The translations under genes were made by a program, and so were the position numbers. From NCBI GenBank assembly GCA_964559175.1, contig CAZLGT010000022.1:1-64000 (forward strand): a stretch of 64,000 nt of DNA. Reading direction: 5' to 3'. Source of the DNA: Mariniphaga sp964559175 (GTDB taxonomy: Bacteria; Bacteroidota; Bacteroidia; Bacteroidales; Prolixibacteraceae). Shown in pieces: positions 24,768-33,537 of the stretch; the stretch's first letter is position 1, and every line of letters begins with the position of its first letter. Below the pieces are notes generated by a model. It did no database searches and was not told the DNA's origin. It saw nothing but the letters and a program-made list of their open reading frames with translations.

Positions 24768-24775
24768 TACATTTG
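24768..24775 (+). promoter_or_regulatory. -7 box upstream of rpoD
   Basis: TACATTTG matches TAnnTTTG, about 100 nt before the rpoD start. The -33 element is weak. Confidence 0.5.
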
Positions 24776-24874
24776 CATAAGTTTCAGATTTGAAATCCTG
24801 CGCTTTGTTTACTAATTTTCTTGCTTTCCTTTAGTTAGTTACCGCATGCTTTTAAATCATATTAAATCTTTTAC

Positions 24875-25741
24875 ATGCGGCAACTTAAAATCACAAAACA
24901 AATAACGCAGCGCGATGACGATGCAATAAACCGTTATTTTAATGAAATCAGCAAATACCCTATGGTATCTGCCGAAGAAGAAGCGGAACTGGCATCGCGT
25001 ATCAGAGCTGGTGATGACCAGGCTCTGGAAAAACTGGTTGTTGCAAACCTGCGCTTTGTTATTTCTGTTGCCAAACAATATCAAAATCAGGGATTATCCT
25101 TTCCCGACTTGATAAACGAAGGGAATCTGGGCCTTGTAAAAGCTGCAAAAAAATTTGATGAAACAAGAGGATTTAAGTTCATTTCGTACGCCGTTTGGTG
25201 GATAAGGCAGTCAATTATGCAAGCCATTTCAGAACAGACAAGAATTGTAAGGCTGCCGTTGAACCGCCTCTCTTCCATCAATAAAATCAGAAAAGCCATT
25301 CCGGTTTTGGAACAGGAATATGAACGGAGACCCACCAATGATGAAATTGCCACTCACCTTGACTTATCATTCGATGAAGTAGAAACAGCAAACAATATCA
25401 ACAAACGGCAGGTTTCTTTTGACAAACCATTGTCGAACGAAGGGGATAACGACTTCAGCCTGTATGATGTTGTTCAAACCGGAGATATTCCTTCGCCCGA
25501 CAGCAATTTAATGGAAGAATCGCTAATAACCGATGTTAAACGTGCATTAAGCAAACTTTCGCAAAGGGAAGCCGAAATTCTGGTGCGTTCGTTCGGGCTG
25601 AATAACTCCTCTATTCATTCGCTTAACGATATGGCAACCGAGTTTGGACTTTCAGCCGAGCGTGTGAGGCAAATCAGACGAACCGGATTGTGTAAATTAA
25701 AATCGTTGCTAAAAGAAAAATTTACCTGGTCGGAGCAATAA
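24875..25741 (+). CDS. rpoD: RNA polymerase primary sigma factor
   Basis: This 288-residue sigma-70 factor is the short Bacteroidota housekeeping type without region 1.1. Region 1.2 (NRYFNEISKYPMVSAEEE) is at about 14-31, region 2 at about 50-120 with the GNLGLVKAAKKFDETRGFKF and YAVWWIRQSI segments, and region 3 follows at 140-190. Region 4 with its helix-turn-helix is at about 225-285 (LSQREAEIL to AERVRQIRRTGLCKLKSLL). It is read as a single gene with its own promoter. Its target promoters are of the TAnnTTTG type seen throughout this window. Confidence 0.95.
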   Translation: MRQLKITKQITQRDDDAINRYFNEISKYPMVSAEEEAELASRIRAGDDQALEKLVVANLRFVISVAKQYQNQGLSFPDLINEGNLGLVKAAKKFDETRGFKFISYAVWWIRQSIMQAISEQTRIVRLPLNRLSSINKIRKAIPVLEQEYERRPTNDEIATHLDLSFDEVETANNINKRQVSFDKPLSNEGDNDFSLYDVVQTGDIPSPDSNLMEESLITDVKRALSKLSQREAEILVRSFGLNNSSIHSLNDMATEFGLSAERVRQIRRTGLCKLKSLLKEKFTWSEQ

Positions 25742-25787
25742 AAGAATAATTATTAATAAATTTGGGGAAAATTACAAAAAATAATAC

Positions 25788-26237
25788 ATGGGAAGATCGC
25801 AGGAATCATTTAACAAAAAAGAAGTACGTAATAAAAAAGAGAAAAAACGGAAAGACAAAGAGAAAAAACGTCAGGCACGTAAAGAAAACACCAAAAGCAA
25901 CAGTCTTGACGACATGATTGCTTATGTTGACGAACATGGCAACATTACCGACACGCCCCCGGATCCCGATCAAAAGGAAGAAGTTAACGCAGAAGACATT
26001 CAGGTGAGTGTGCCCCGCGGCCCGCTCGAAGAAATTGATCCCATACGCAAGGGCACGGTTACCTATTTCAATTCATCAAAAGGTTTTGGGTTCATCACCG
26101 ACCAGGAAACCCGCGAAAGTGTATTCGTTCACATAAACAATACATTGGAAGACATTCGCGAAGGCAACCTGGTAAGTTTCGAAGTGGAAAAAGGACAGAA
26201 AGGACCTGTTGCCGTTAAAGTCCAGGTGGTAAGGTAA
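25788..26237 (+). CDS. Cold-shock domain protein with basic N-terminal extension
   Basis: This 149-residue protein has an N-terminal, very Lys/Arg-rich coil (about 1-45, KKxKKRKDKEKKRQARKEN). A C-terminal cold-shock domain (about 86-149) has RNP1 KGFGFI and RNP2 VFVHI. The extension sets it apart from plain 67-residue CspA-type proteins and probably adds RNA affinity. It is the common Bacteroidota long form, lying 46 nt after rpoD. Confidence 0.92.
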   Translation: MGRSQESFNKKEVRNKKEKKRKDKEKKRQARKENTKSNSLDDMIAYVDEHGNITDTPPDPDQKEEVNAEDIQVSVPRGPLEEIDPIRKGTVTYFNSSKGFGFITDQETRESVFVHINNTLEDIREGNLVSFEVEKGQKGPVAVKVQVVR

Positions 26238-26276
26238 TTTCATTTTTTCAAACTCAAAAGCTCATTTACCAGGATA

Positions 26277-26304
26277 CCTGACAATGTTGATAACGATTGT
26301 CAGG
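26277..26304. repeat. Hairpin after the cold-shock gene
   Basis: CCTGACAAT (26277-26285) pairs with ATTGTCAGG (26296-26304) around a 10-nt loop. It lies between convergent genes. There is no T-run, so a terminator role is not certain. Confidence 0.5.
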
Positions 26305-26349
26305 ATTACGCTTATGACAACCATTGAAGTGATTGGAAAGTAGAATTAA

Positions 26350-27138
26350 CTATCTGTTTAGTAAATGGTCAATCCAGTTAAGAATTTTTCCGAAATGCGA
26401 ACCCTCCCAGTAAATTTTCCCGCAGCCGGTGCATTTCCAGAATTCGTGGTAATAATTCAACGTATCGTCAGGCAACCTGGAAGCTAATTTCGATTTTGAA
26501 ACCTCTTCCAGTTCGCCATTGCAATTGGAACAGCGGGAAAAGGGCCGGAAAGAATTTTGAAGTTGTAACCGGTCAATCACTTCAGTCAACTGCTTTTTCG
26601 GATCATCATTCCGGATAAAGTATCCGTGTGTTACCGCATTTTGTTTTAAAATACCCTTGTCGCGTGTCAGAATGATGCGCTTTTCGTTCAACGATATTTC
26701 AATGATTTCGTCGTCTTCAAAATCGTTTCGGAACAATGTGTCAAAACCAAGCAACCGAAGTTTCTGCGCCAGTTTTCCCAGGTTCACATCCACCACAAAA
26801 CGGGTTTCGCGCAATGGTTTTGGACGGAGCCGCACCACCGGTGAAATATCGAGCGATTCAAACTGAGGGTAAACCGAAATCTCCTCACCACCCTTCATCT
26901 GATAATCAAAACCCACCGATTCACCATTCACCAAAATCAAATCCACTTCCCCGTGTGGAACGCCAATAGCCTGGATGGTGTTTTTAATGCCCGGCTGCCC
27001 TTTAAATTCATATACAAAATCCTTCTTTCGCCAGATTTTTGGCAAATGGTCGTTCAACTCTTCGTAAAAACGAAAACTTGCCTTACGAATTACCGGGGAA
27101 TGATTTAAGCCAATATTTTCATCTCTTCCAAACTTCAT
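26350..27138 (-). CDS. Mut7-C RNase-like protein with zinc ribbon
   Basis: This 262-residue protein has an N-terminal ubiquitin-like Mut7-C domain (about 1-90). A PIN-fold Mut7-C RNase domain follows (about 110-185), with the FVVDVNLGKLAQKLRLLGFD start carrying a catalytic-type Asp. A C-terminal zinc ribbon has CSNC near 202 and CTGC near 236 with KIYWEGSH. Proteins of this type are predicted ribonucleases. It is distantly related in fold to the DUF5615 toxin at 30544-30891. It is read opposite to its neighbours. Confidence 0.85.
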   Translation of the reverse strand: MKFGRDENIGLNHSPVIRKASFRFYEELNDHLPKIWRKKDFVYEFKGQPGIKNTIQAIGVPHGEVDLILVNGESVGFDYQMKGGEEISVYPQFESLDISPVVRLRPKPLRETRFVVDVNLGKLAQKLRLLGFDTLFRNDFEDDEIIEISLNEKRIILTRDKGILKQNAVTHGYFIRNDDPKKQLTEVIDRLQLQNSFRPFSRCSNCNGELEEVSKSKLASRLPDDTLNYYHEFWKCTGCGKIYWEGSHFGKILNWIDHLLNR

Positions 27139-27255
27139 ATTTTTTCAAAATTAAACAATCGAAAGATACTGATTCCTCCTCTGTTTTTCAATTAAAATCC
27201 TGGATTCCAATGTTCCTTGATTTCAGAAAGAAGTATTTTATTAAAATCAGAATAC

Positions 27256-27263
27256 TATCTTTG
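27256..27263 (+). promoter_or_regulatory. -7 box of the DUF2281/PIN pair
   Basis: TATCTTTG matches TAnnTTTG and lies 18 nt before the antitoxin start at 27282. Confidence 0.5.
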
Positions 27264-27281
27264 TATAAAATGGAATGAATT

Positions 27282-27488
27282 ATGGAACAGCTTCAATTGT
27301 TTACTAAAATTAATTATTTGCCAGCCGATTTAAAATCAGAGGTGAATGACTTTATTGATTTCCTTTTAAGCAAAAAACAGAAAAAAGCAAAAAAGAAAAC
27401 ACCAAAATTCGGCTGTGCAAAAGGTCAGATTTACATATCGCCTGACTTTGACGAACCACTTAATGATTTTAAAGAATATATGCAATGA
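27282..27488 (+). CDS. DUF2281-type antitoxin
   Basis: This 68-residue protein has the DUF2281 pattern: LPADLKSEVNDFIDFLLSK followed by a Lys-rich linker and FGCAKGQIYISPDFDEPLNDF. The C-terminal part should wrap the toxin. It overlaps the PIN gene start by 4 bp (ATGA), so the pair is translationally coupled. Confidence 0.85.
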   Translation: MEQLQLFTKINYLPADLKSEVNDFIDFLLSKKQKKAKKKTPKFGCAKGQIYISPDFDEPLNDFKEYMQ

Positions 27489-27868
27489 GATTATTACTCG
27501 ACACGCACACACTTATTTGGTTTTTGAATGGTGATTCCAAATTATCCCAAAATGCAAGGACTGCTATTGAACATCCCAACAATTTAAAAATTGTCAGTAT
27601 TGCATCCATTTGGGAAATAGCTATTAAATTAAGTTTGAATAAATTCAAATTCGATAAAGGATTCAAATCCTTTCTTGAATTAGTAGAAAACAATGGATTT
27701 GTTGTATTACCAATAACATTTGAACATGCTTTAACCGTTTCAAATCTTGAATTTTTTCATCGTGATCCATTTGACAGATTGCTAATTTCACAATGCGTAA
27801 CAGATAATTTGGTAATAGTAAGCAAGGATGAAAATATTGCAAAATACGATATCGAAACTTTGTGGTAA
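27485..27868 (+). CDS. PIN-domain toxin, VapC type
   Basis: This 127-residue PIN protein has the catalytic Asp in LLLDTHTLIWF near residue 5. Further acidic residues lie in SIWEIAIKLSLNK (Glu near 41) and RDPFDRLLISQC (Asp near 96), ending NIAKYDIETLW. This is the VapC layout of a tRNA- or rRNA-directed endonuclease. With the DUF2281 partner it forms a complete type II module between Mut7-C and surE. Confidence 0.87.
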   Translation: MRLLLDTHTLIWFLNGDSKLSQNARTAIEHPNNLKIVSIASIWEIAIKLSLNKFKFDKGFKSFLELVENNGFVVLPITFEHALTVSNLEFFHRDPFDRLLISQCVTDNLVIVSKDENIAKYDIETLW

Positions 27869-27986
27869 AATTAGCCCACTCAAACACATAACTTTAGAAT
27901 TCAGTTAATATAATTTTCGATTTAAACCACATTTTCACTTTTATTTTAACCCTCATGAAATTATTCTTTTCTTTCACAATTTGCCT

Positions 27987-27994
27987 TATCTTTG
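27987..27994 (+). promoter_or_regulatory. -7 box of surE
   Basis: TATCTTTG matches TAnnTTTG. It lies 19 nt before the chosen surE ATG, which supports that start over the in-frame codon at 27981. Confidence 0.5.
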
Positions 27995-28013
27995 CTTTTT
28001 GTTGAAAAAGACT

Positions 28014-28775
28014 ATGATAGAAAAACCTTTAATATTAGTTACAAATGACGACGGCATTCACGCAAAAGGTCTCCGTGAACTGGTGGAAGTGATGCAGTTT
28101 TTTGGCGAGGTGGTAGTAATTTCTTCGGAAGTTGCCATGTCGGGAAAAGCGTGCGGAATTACGGTTGATCACCCCTTGCGTGCCATTCCGGTGGAAAAAA
28201 TTCACGGTGTGCCCACATGGAAAAGCAATGGCACACCGGTTGACAGTGTAAAGCTGAGTTTTAACAACCTGTTTGAACGAACACCCGACTATGTGGTTTC
28301 GGGAATTAATCACGGCGCCAACTCGTCCATCAGTGTAATTTACAGCGGAACCATGGGCGCAGCTATCGAAGGAAGTTTGCATGGCGTGCCTTCGCTGGGC
28401 TTTTCGCTCGACGATTTCAGTTCTGATGCCGATTTTTCGAAAGCAAAAATAATTGTAGCCAAAATTTTCCAGAGTGTGCTCGACAATGGCCTGCCTCCGT
28501 TTACCTGCCTCAACGTGAATGTTCCCAAAGGAAAACCCAAAGGAATTAAAGTGTGCAGGCAAACCCACGGAAAGTGGGTGGAAGAGTTCGAAAAACGAAC
28601 CGACCCGCATGGACGCGAATACCACTGGCTTTCGGGCTATTTTAAAAATTTCGAGGAAGGTTCTCCCGAAACCGATATCGATGCTCTGCAAAACAACTAT
28701 GTTGCAGTGGTTCCCGTTTCGGTTGACATGACCTGCTATAAAACCCTGGAAGAACTAAAAAACTGGACGTTCTGA
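28014..28775 (+). CDS. surE: 5'/3'-nucleotidase SurE
   Basis: This 253-residue phosphatase removes phosphate from nucleoside monophosphates. The start MIEKPLILVTNDDGIHAKG gives the metal-binding NDD motif near 10-12. VSGINHGANSS near 92 and YSGTMGAAIEG near 105 are conserved. The usual start is chosen over a longer form overlapping the promoter box. It heads a run with a small membrane protein and lpxB, spaced by at most a few bases. Confidence 0.94.
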   Translation: MIEKPLILVTNDDGIHAKGLRELVEVMQFFGEVVVISSEVAMSGKACGITVDHPLRAIPVEKIHGVPTWKSNGTPVDSVKLSFNNLFERTPDYVVSGINHGANSSISVIYSGTMGAAIEGSLHGVPSLGFSLDDFSSDADFSKAKIIVAKIFQSVLDNGLPPFTCLNVNVPKGKPKGIKVCRQTHGKWVEEFEKRTDPHGREYHWLSGYFKNFEEGSPETDIDALQNNYVAVVPVSVDMTCYKTLEELKNWTF

Positions 28776-29077
28776 TGCAACGCAAAAAAAGAAAGCCATT
28801 CAATTCGCCGGGCATCGGATTTCTTGCCGGATTTCTGGTTCCGGTGCTGGTGTTTTTTGCGGTGTACTGGTTTGGCGAGAAAGGTGTTTCGTTTGAAAAT
28901 TACGTAAAAAATTTATGGCACCTGCAGGCGCTGGTAAAACTGGGCAGCTTGTGTGTGTTTGCCAACCTGTTGGTATTTATGGGATTTATTCGTTTAAAAT
29001 ACGATCAGTCGGCCCGGGGTGTGCTTGGTGCTACCATTTTGTACGCTTTGGCCGTTCTTATTTCAAGAGCTTTTTAA
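28775..29077 (+). CDS. Small two-to-three-helix membrane protein
   Basis: This 100-residue protein starts on the last base of the surE stop. It has hydrophobic segments near 13-33, 50-70 and 80-97, with a basic N-terminus (QRKKRKPFN). I do not recognise a family beyond a small conserved Bacteroidota membrane protein found between surE and lpxB. It starts 3 nt before lpxB, so the three are co-transcribed. A role in lipid A biology is only inferred from place. Confidence 0.65.
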   Translation: MQRKKRKPFNSPGIGFLAGFLVPVLVFFAVYWFGEKGVSFENYVKNLWHLQALVKLGSLCVFANLLVFMGFIRLKYDQSARGVLGATILYALAVLISRAF

Positions 29078-29080
29078 AAA

Positions 29081-30220
29081 ATGAAGTATTACCTGATAGC
29101 CGGAGAAGCATCGGGCGATTTACATGGCTCAAACCTGATGCGCGAATTGAAATTAGCCGACCCGGATGCGCAGTTCCGCTATTTCGGCGGTGACCTGATG
29201 CAAAACGAAGGCGGAACGCTGGTAAAACACTACCGCGAAATGGCATTTATGGGAATCGTAAATGTGGTACTGAACCTGAAAACCATTGGGCGGAACATGA
29301 AGTTTTGTCAGAAAGATTTGCTTGAATTTCAACCCGATGTTGTAATTCTGATTGATTATCCCGGGTTTAATCTGCGCATGGCTGAATTTGCCAAACTGCA
29401 CAACTTGCAGGTTTTCTACTACATTTCTCCTAAAGTATGGGCGTGGAAAGAGTACCGGATAAAAAGAATTAAAGCCTATGTAGATGAGCTGTTTACTATA
29501 CTTCCCTTCGAAACGGAATATTTTAAAAAGCACGGAATCGACGTAAATTATGTGGGCAATCCGCTGATGGATTCAGTAGCATCGTTCCAAAAAAAAGCGC
29601 TTTCGAAAGAGGAATTTCGCGATAAAAACAATCTGGACGACCGTCCCATTGTAGCGTTGCTTTCGGGCAGCCGGAAACAGGAAATTAAAAACACGCTGCC
29701 CATTATGAGAAAAGCAGCCGCCTGTTATCCGGAGTATCAGTTTGTGGTAGCCGGCGTTTCAACGGTTGACAAAAAATCGTACGACAAAATTCTGCGGGGT
29801 TTTCCCATTCCGGTAATTTACAACCAAACCTACGATTTGCTGAATAATGCTCACTCCGCACTTGTGGCTTCGGGAACTGCCACGCTCGAAACGGCTTTGT
29901 TTGGCGTTCCTCAAACGGTTCTTTACCGGGTTGAAGGTGGCCGTGTGGTTCAGTTTATCATGAAAAACTTCTTTTTAAAAGTAAAATGGGCCTCGCTGCC
30001 CAACCTGATTCTGAACAAGGAAGCGTTGAAAGAATTTATTCAGGTTGATTTGACTTTTAAAAATGTGAGGGACGAACTGCACCGACTGTTATACGAACAG
30101 GATTACCGGGACAAAATAACCGCCGATTACAACCGTTTGAAAGAATTGGTAGGAGAACCCGGCACCTCGAAACGGGCGGCACAAAAAATGACAGAACTCC
30201 TGAAAACCTTAAAACCATGA
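29081..30220 (+). CDS. lpxB: Lipid-A-disaccharide synthase
   Basis: This 379-residue glycosyltransferase joins UDP-diacylglucosamine and lipid X to form the lipid A disaccharide. It starts MKYYLIAGEASGDLHGSNL, and conserved segments are the DYPGFNLR motif near 88, YYISPKVWAWKEYRIKR near 107 and SGTATLETALFGVP near 263. Length and order fit the family. It shows that the cell makes lipid A and follows the surE run. Confidence 0.94.
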   Translation: MKYYLIAGEASGDLHGSNLMRELKLADPDAQFRYFGGDLMQNEGGTLVKHYREMAFMGIVNVVLNLKTIGRNMKFCQKDLLEFQPDVVILIDYPGFNLRMAEFAKLHNLQVFYYISPKVWAWKEYRIKRIKAYVDELFTILPFETEYFKKHGIDVNYVGNPLMDSVASFQKKALSKEEFRDKNNLDDRPIVALLSGSRKQEIKNTLPIMRKAAACYPEYQFVVAGVSTVDKKSYDKILRGFPIPVIYNQTYDLLNNAHSALVASGTATLETALFGVPQTVLYRVEGGRVVQFIMKNFFLKVKWASLPNLILNKEALKEFIQVDLTFKNVRDELHRLLYEQDYRDKITADYNRLKELVGEPGTSKRAAQKMTELLKTLKP

Positions 30221-30256
30221 ATCTGGAACCACAAATCGTTATTCAAAACAGAGAAC

Positions 30257-30287
30257 TTTGAAGATCTGTTATTATTAATTAAATTTG
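30257..30287 (+). promoter_or_regulatory. Promoter of the DUF433/DUF5615 pair
   Basis: TTTG (30257-30260), a 19-nt spacer and TAAATTTG (30280-30287) match the Bacteroidota TTTG-N19-TAnnTTTG consensus exactly. The antitoxin starts 24 nt later. Confidence 0.75.
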
Positions 30288-30310
30288 TAATTGTCAAAAG
30301 TTATTAAAAA

Positions 30311-30547
30311 ATGCAGAATGATATATTGAAAAGAATAACAATTAACCCGGAAGTTTGTCACGGAAAACCTACCATCCGAAAAACGAGGCACATGGTTGAA
30401 AGTATTTTGGAATATCTGGCTGGTGGCGATACAACCGAAGATATTTTAAACGAGTTTCCGGAACTGGAAAAAGACGATATTCTCGCCTGTCTGGCATTTG
30501 CGGCAAAAACGGTGCAATTTAAAGATATCGAATTCCCTGCAGCATGA
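30311..30547 (+). CDS. DUF433-type antitoxin
   Basis: This 78-residue protein has the DUF433 pattern: RITINPEVCHGKPTIRKTRHMVESILEYLAGG, then EDILNEFPELEKDDILACLAFAA. DUF433 proteins bind DNA through a helix-turn-helix and pair with DUF5615 toxins. It overlaps the next gene by 4 bp (ATGA). It has an exact-consensus promoter upstream. Confidence 0.9.
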   Translation: MQNDILKRITINPEVCHGKPTIRKTRHMVESILEYLAGGDTTEDILNEFPELEKDDILACLAFAAKTVQFKDIEFPAA

Positions 30548-30891
30548 AGTTGATAATTGATGCACATTTGCCCAAATCAATCTGTGAATATTTTTTAAAT
30601 TGCGATTGCATTCATACACAGCAACTTGAAAAGGAAAACCTCACAAAAGATTCTTTCATAAACAAACTTTCAATAAAAGAACGCCGGGTAGTAATTACAA
30701 AAGATACAGATTTTTATTATTCATATATTGCAAGCCGGAAACCATACAAATTAGTACTGGTTAAATTAGGTAATATGCGACTTGAAGAATTAAAAAATTA
30801 CTTCAAACTTAATAGCGAAAAAATCTTATCAATATTGCAGAATCATTCCTTTATAATTCTCGAAAAAAACAAAATAAGGATATTGGAATAG
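30544..30891 (+). CDS. DUF5615 PIN-like toxin
   Basis: This 115-residue protein has the DUF5615 PIN-like fold: an N-terminal KLIIDAHLPKSICEYF with the first Asp, ERRVVITKDTDFYY near 50-63 with further acidic residues, and a C-terminal beta-helix tail ending KIRILE. DUF5615 is related to the Mut7-C RNase domain, of which another copy is at 26350-27138. It completes a coupled type II module next to lpxB. Confidence 0.88.
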   Translation: MKLIIDAHLPKSICEYFLNCDCIHTQQLEKENLTKDSFINKLSIKERRVVITKDTDFYYSYIASRKPYKLVLVKLGNMRLEELKNYFKLNSEKILSILQNHSFIILEKNKIRILE

Positions 30892-30903
30892 AAAGATTTT
30901 GAG

Positions 30904-30953
30904 TTTGAAACTCAGAACCCGGAACTTGAAACGTGGAACCCAAAACTTTAAAC
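30904..30953 (+). repeat. Degenerate 7-bp repeats upstream of gldFG (site D)
   Basis: Units CAGAACC, CGGAACT, TGAAACG, TGGAACC, CAAAACT and TTAAACA run in a 7-bp register and end close to the ATG at 30958. The consensus is looser than at the other three sites. Confidence 0.65.
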
Positions 30954-30957
30954 AGCC

Positions 30958-33372
30958 ATGTACAGCTTATTCAAAAAGGAGATAAAAACATTTTTCGGTT
31001 CACTCATCGGATACCTGGCCATTTTGGTCTTTCTGTTGGTTACAGGCCTGTTTTTGTGGGTTTTCCCCGGAGCGTACAATATTCCAGATAACGGCTACGC
31101 CACGCTTGAAGGTTTGTTTTCTCTGGCTCCCTGGCTTTACCTGTTTCTGGTTCCGGCCATTACCATGCGCTTTTTTGCCGATGAAAAACGCACCGGCACC
31201 CTCGAAATTTTGCTCACCCGGCCGCTTTCCGATTTTCAGCTCATTTTTGCCAAATTTTTAGCCGGAATGGTGCTGGTTACTTTTTCGCTGCTCCCTACCC
31301 TGCTCTATTTTCTTTCGGTTTATTTGCTGGGAAATCCTGTGGGTAGCATCGACACCGGCGCCACGTGGGGCTCGTTTTTCGGACTGTTTTTTCTGGCTGC
31401 CATTTACGTGGCCATCGGCATTTTTGCCTCTTCGCTGACTGACAATCAGATTGTTTCGTTTATCCTGGCCATGGTGCTTTCGTTCATTTTTTACCTTGGT
31501 TTCGATTTTATTGCCAGTTCGGGAATTCCGTTTTTGCTGGAACAAATTTTTGAATGGCTCAGCATCAACAACCACTATTTATCGGCATCGCGTGGGGTAA
31601 TCGATATGCGCGATGCGGTTTATTTTGCCGGAATGACTTTTCTGTTTTTATGGTTCACGCGGGGTTTTTTGCGCAAAGGAACCTGGAAACAAAAAAAATT
31701 CAGGATGAATTCAGCCGGCATCACCTTGCTGCTCATGGTCGTTTTTGTGGTATCCGGCAGTTTTTTATACCGGATAGACCTGACGGCAGACAAACGCTAT
31801 TCGCTTTCCGCTGTTAGCGCGAATCTGGCAAAAGGACTGGAACACCCGGTGGAAGTGGAATTTTACCTGGCCGGACAACTGGAGCCGGGACTTCGAAAAC
31901 TGCAGCAGGAAGTTTTGGAAAAAATTGCGGTGCTAAACGTTTATTCCCCTGAAAACATCCGTGTGAGAATGACCGACCCGTATGCTATTGGCAATGCAGA
32001 AAAACGGGAAGAGTTCATCGGCAACCTGATTGACAAAGGCATTCAGCCCACCAGTTTCAGGCAGCAAACCGACCAGGGCGTGAGCACCCGCCTTATTTTC
32101 CCGGGTGCTGTTATTCGGTATGATGGAAAAGAAATGGCGGTAAACTTCCTGAAATACAATCCTGATTTTTCGCACGAGGCCAACTTTAACCACTCGGCAG
32201 AAAGCGTGGAGTTTGAACTGGTAAATGCCTTTCAGAAACTGATGCGCACACGGCGTTCTTCCGTGGCTTTTCTCGAAGGGCATGGAGAAGCTGACAGGTA
32301 CGAAACTTATGATTTTGCCTCCGCACTTTCGGAAGATTTTTACGTACGGCGAGTTCCGGCAGACTCACTGGCAACCAATTCGGAAACAATTGATATTTTG
32401 ATTGTTGCCGACCCCAAAGAACCTTTCACAGAAAAAGACAAATTTTTTATCGACCAGTATATCATGCAGGGCGGCAAGGTAATCTGGCTGGTTGATCCCG
32501 TACAGGTTAGTCTCGACAGCCTTTCAACAGGACATTTAACCATGGCTTTTCCACGCGATTTGAACCTGAACGATCAACTTTTTCGCTACGGCGTACGCCT
32601 CAATTACGAACTGCTGCAGGATGTTGAATGTGCCCGCCTTCGTGTGAACACTGCCCCTCCGGGAATGCCGCCGCAATTTACGCTGCATCCCTGGTATTAT
32701 TCACCGTTGCTTGTTCCATCCGATAATCATCCGCTGAGCCGAAATCTTAACCGTGTTTTCACCGAATTTGTTTCCTCCATCGATACCATTTCGGGGAATC
32801 CTCAGGTTCGTAAAGAAATTATTTTGTCCACCTCGCCTTACGCCCGAAGGGTGAAATCGCCTTCCACAGTGAGTTTGCAAAACATTGACAATCCGCCGGC
32901 CCGCGAGCTTTTCAACCAGTCGTTTATTCCGGTGGGGGTAATTCTGGAAGGCACATTTATTTCCGTTTTCAGAAACCGAATGCTGGAAACGCTGGGAATT
33001 CCATTTTCAGAAATTAAGCCCGAAAGCCGCCCAACAAAAATGGTGGTTATTGCCGACGGTGGAATGATAACCAGTCAGGTGGATTACTCAACCAGTCCGC
33101 CACGCATTCAGGAACTGGGGTTCGATCGGGTTTCGGGACAAACCTTCGGTAACAAGGAGTTTCTGTTAAACGCGGTTTATTACCTGAACGACGACAGCGG
33201 AATTATGCAGTTGCGCAACCGCACACAAAAAATGAGGCTGCTGGATAAAGTTCGCTTGCGCGAGGAAAAGCCTTTCTGGCAATGGCTGAACGTTTTGCTG
33301 CCGCTGGGTTTGGCAGGTTTATGGGGTATCATTTACAACATAATCAGAAAACGCCGTTTTGCCCGTTCATAA
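30958..33372 (+). CDS. GldF-GldG fusion (gliding-associated ABC permease and substrate protein)
   Basis: This 804-residue protein joins two parts normally encoded separately. Residues about 1-245 are an ABC-2 permease of the GldF type with about six helices and the MRFFADEKRTGTLEILLTRPLSD segment. From about 263 a membrane helix leads into a GldG-like extracellular part (about 285-760) with a DYSTSPPRIQELG region. A final helix is near 775-795 with a basic tail. GldF/GldG work with the ATPase GldA in gliding and T9SS-related machines; no gldA is adjacent. Whether one chain or two is used must be checked, but the frame is open throughout. Confidence 0.85.
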   Translation: MYSLFKKEIKTFFGSLIGYLAILVFLLVTGLFLWVFPGAYNIPDNGYATLEGLFSLAPWLYLFLVPAITMRFFADEKRTGTLEILLTRPLSDFQLIFAKFLAGMVLVTFSLLPTLLYFLSVYLLGNPVGSIDTGATWGSFFGLFFLAAIYVAIGIFASSLTDNQIVSFILAMVLSFIFYLGFDFIASSGIPFLLEQIFEWLSINNHYLSASRGVIDMRDAVYFAGMTFLFLWFTRGFLRKGTWKQKKFRMNSAGITLLLMVVFVVSGSFLYRIDLTADKRYSLSAVSANLAKGLEHPVEVEFYLAGQLEPGLRKLQQEVLEKIAVLNVYSPENIRVRMTDPYAIGNAEKREEFIGNLIDKGIQPTSFRQQTDQGVSTRLIFPGAVIRYDGKEMAVNFLKYNPDFSHEANFNHSAESVEFELVNAFQKLMRTRRSSVAFLEGHGEADRYETYDFASALSEDFYVRRVPADSLATNSETIDILIVADPKEPFTEKDKFFIDQYIMQGGKVIWLVDPVQVSLDSLSTGHLTMAFPRDLNLNDQLFRYGVRLNYELLQDVECARLRVNTAPPGMPPQFTLHPWYYSPLLVPSDNHPLSRNLNRVFTEFVSSIDTISGNPQVRKEIILSTSPYARRVKSPSTVSLQNIDNPPARELFNQSFIPVGVILEGTFISVFRNRMLETLGIPFSEIKPESRPTKMVVIADGGMITSQVDYSTSPPRIQELGFDRVSGQTFGNKEFLLNAVYYLNDDSGIMQLRNRTQKMRLLDKVRLREEKPFWQWLNVLLPLGLAGLWGIIYNIIRKRRFARS

Positions 33373-33537
33373 AACCTTTAAAAAATAGGACTTTTCAGCA
33401 TCGGGAAAAAGATTAAAGTTTGTATATTCGTTACCTGATTTTTCCTTTAATATGAATGGCTGAATCAAACAGCAGTTAAAATCTGAAATACGGATGATTA
33501 ACTGGTAAAATGAAAAAAACAAAATAAAATATTAACT

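Noticed and set aside
5932..30953. Heptad repeats as a CRISPR array
   Set aside because: The unit is 7 bp with no spacers of constant length and no cas genes.
33373..33537. A replication origin next to dnaN
   Set aside because: No dnaA gene, no DnaA-box cluster and no AT-rich unwinding block is seen.
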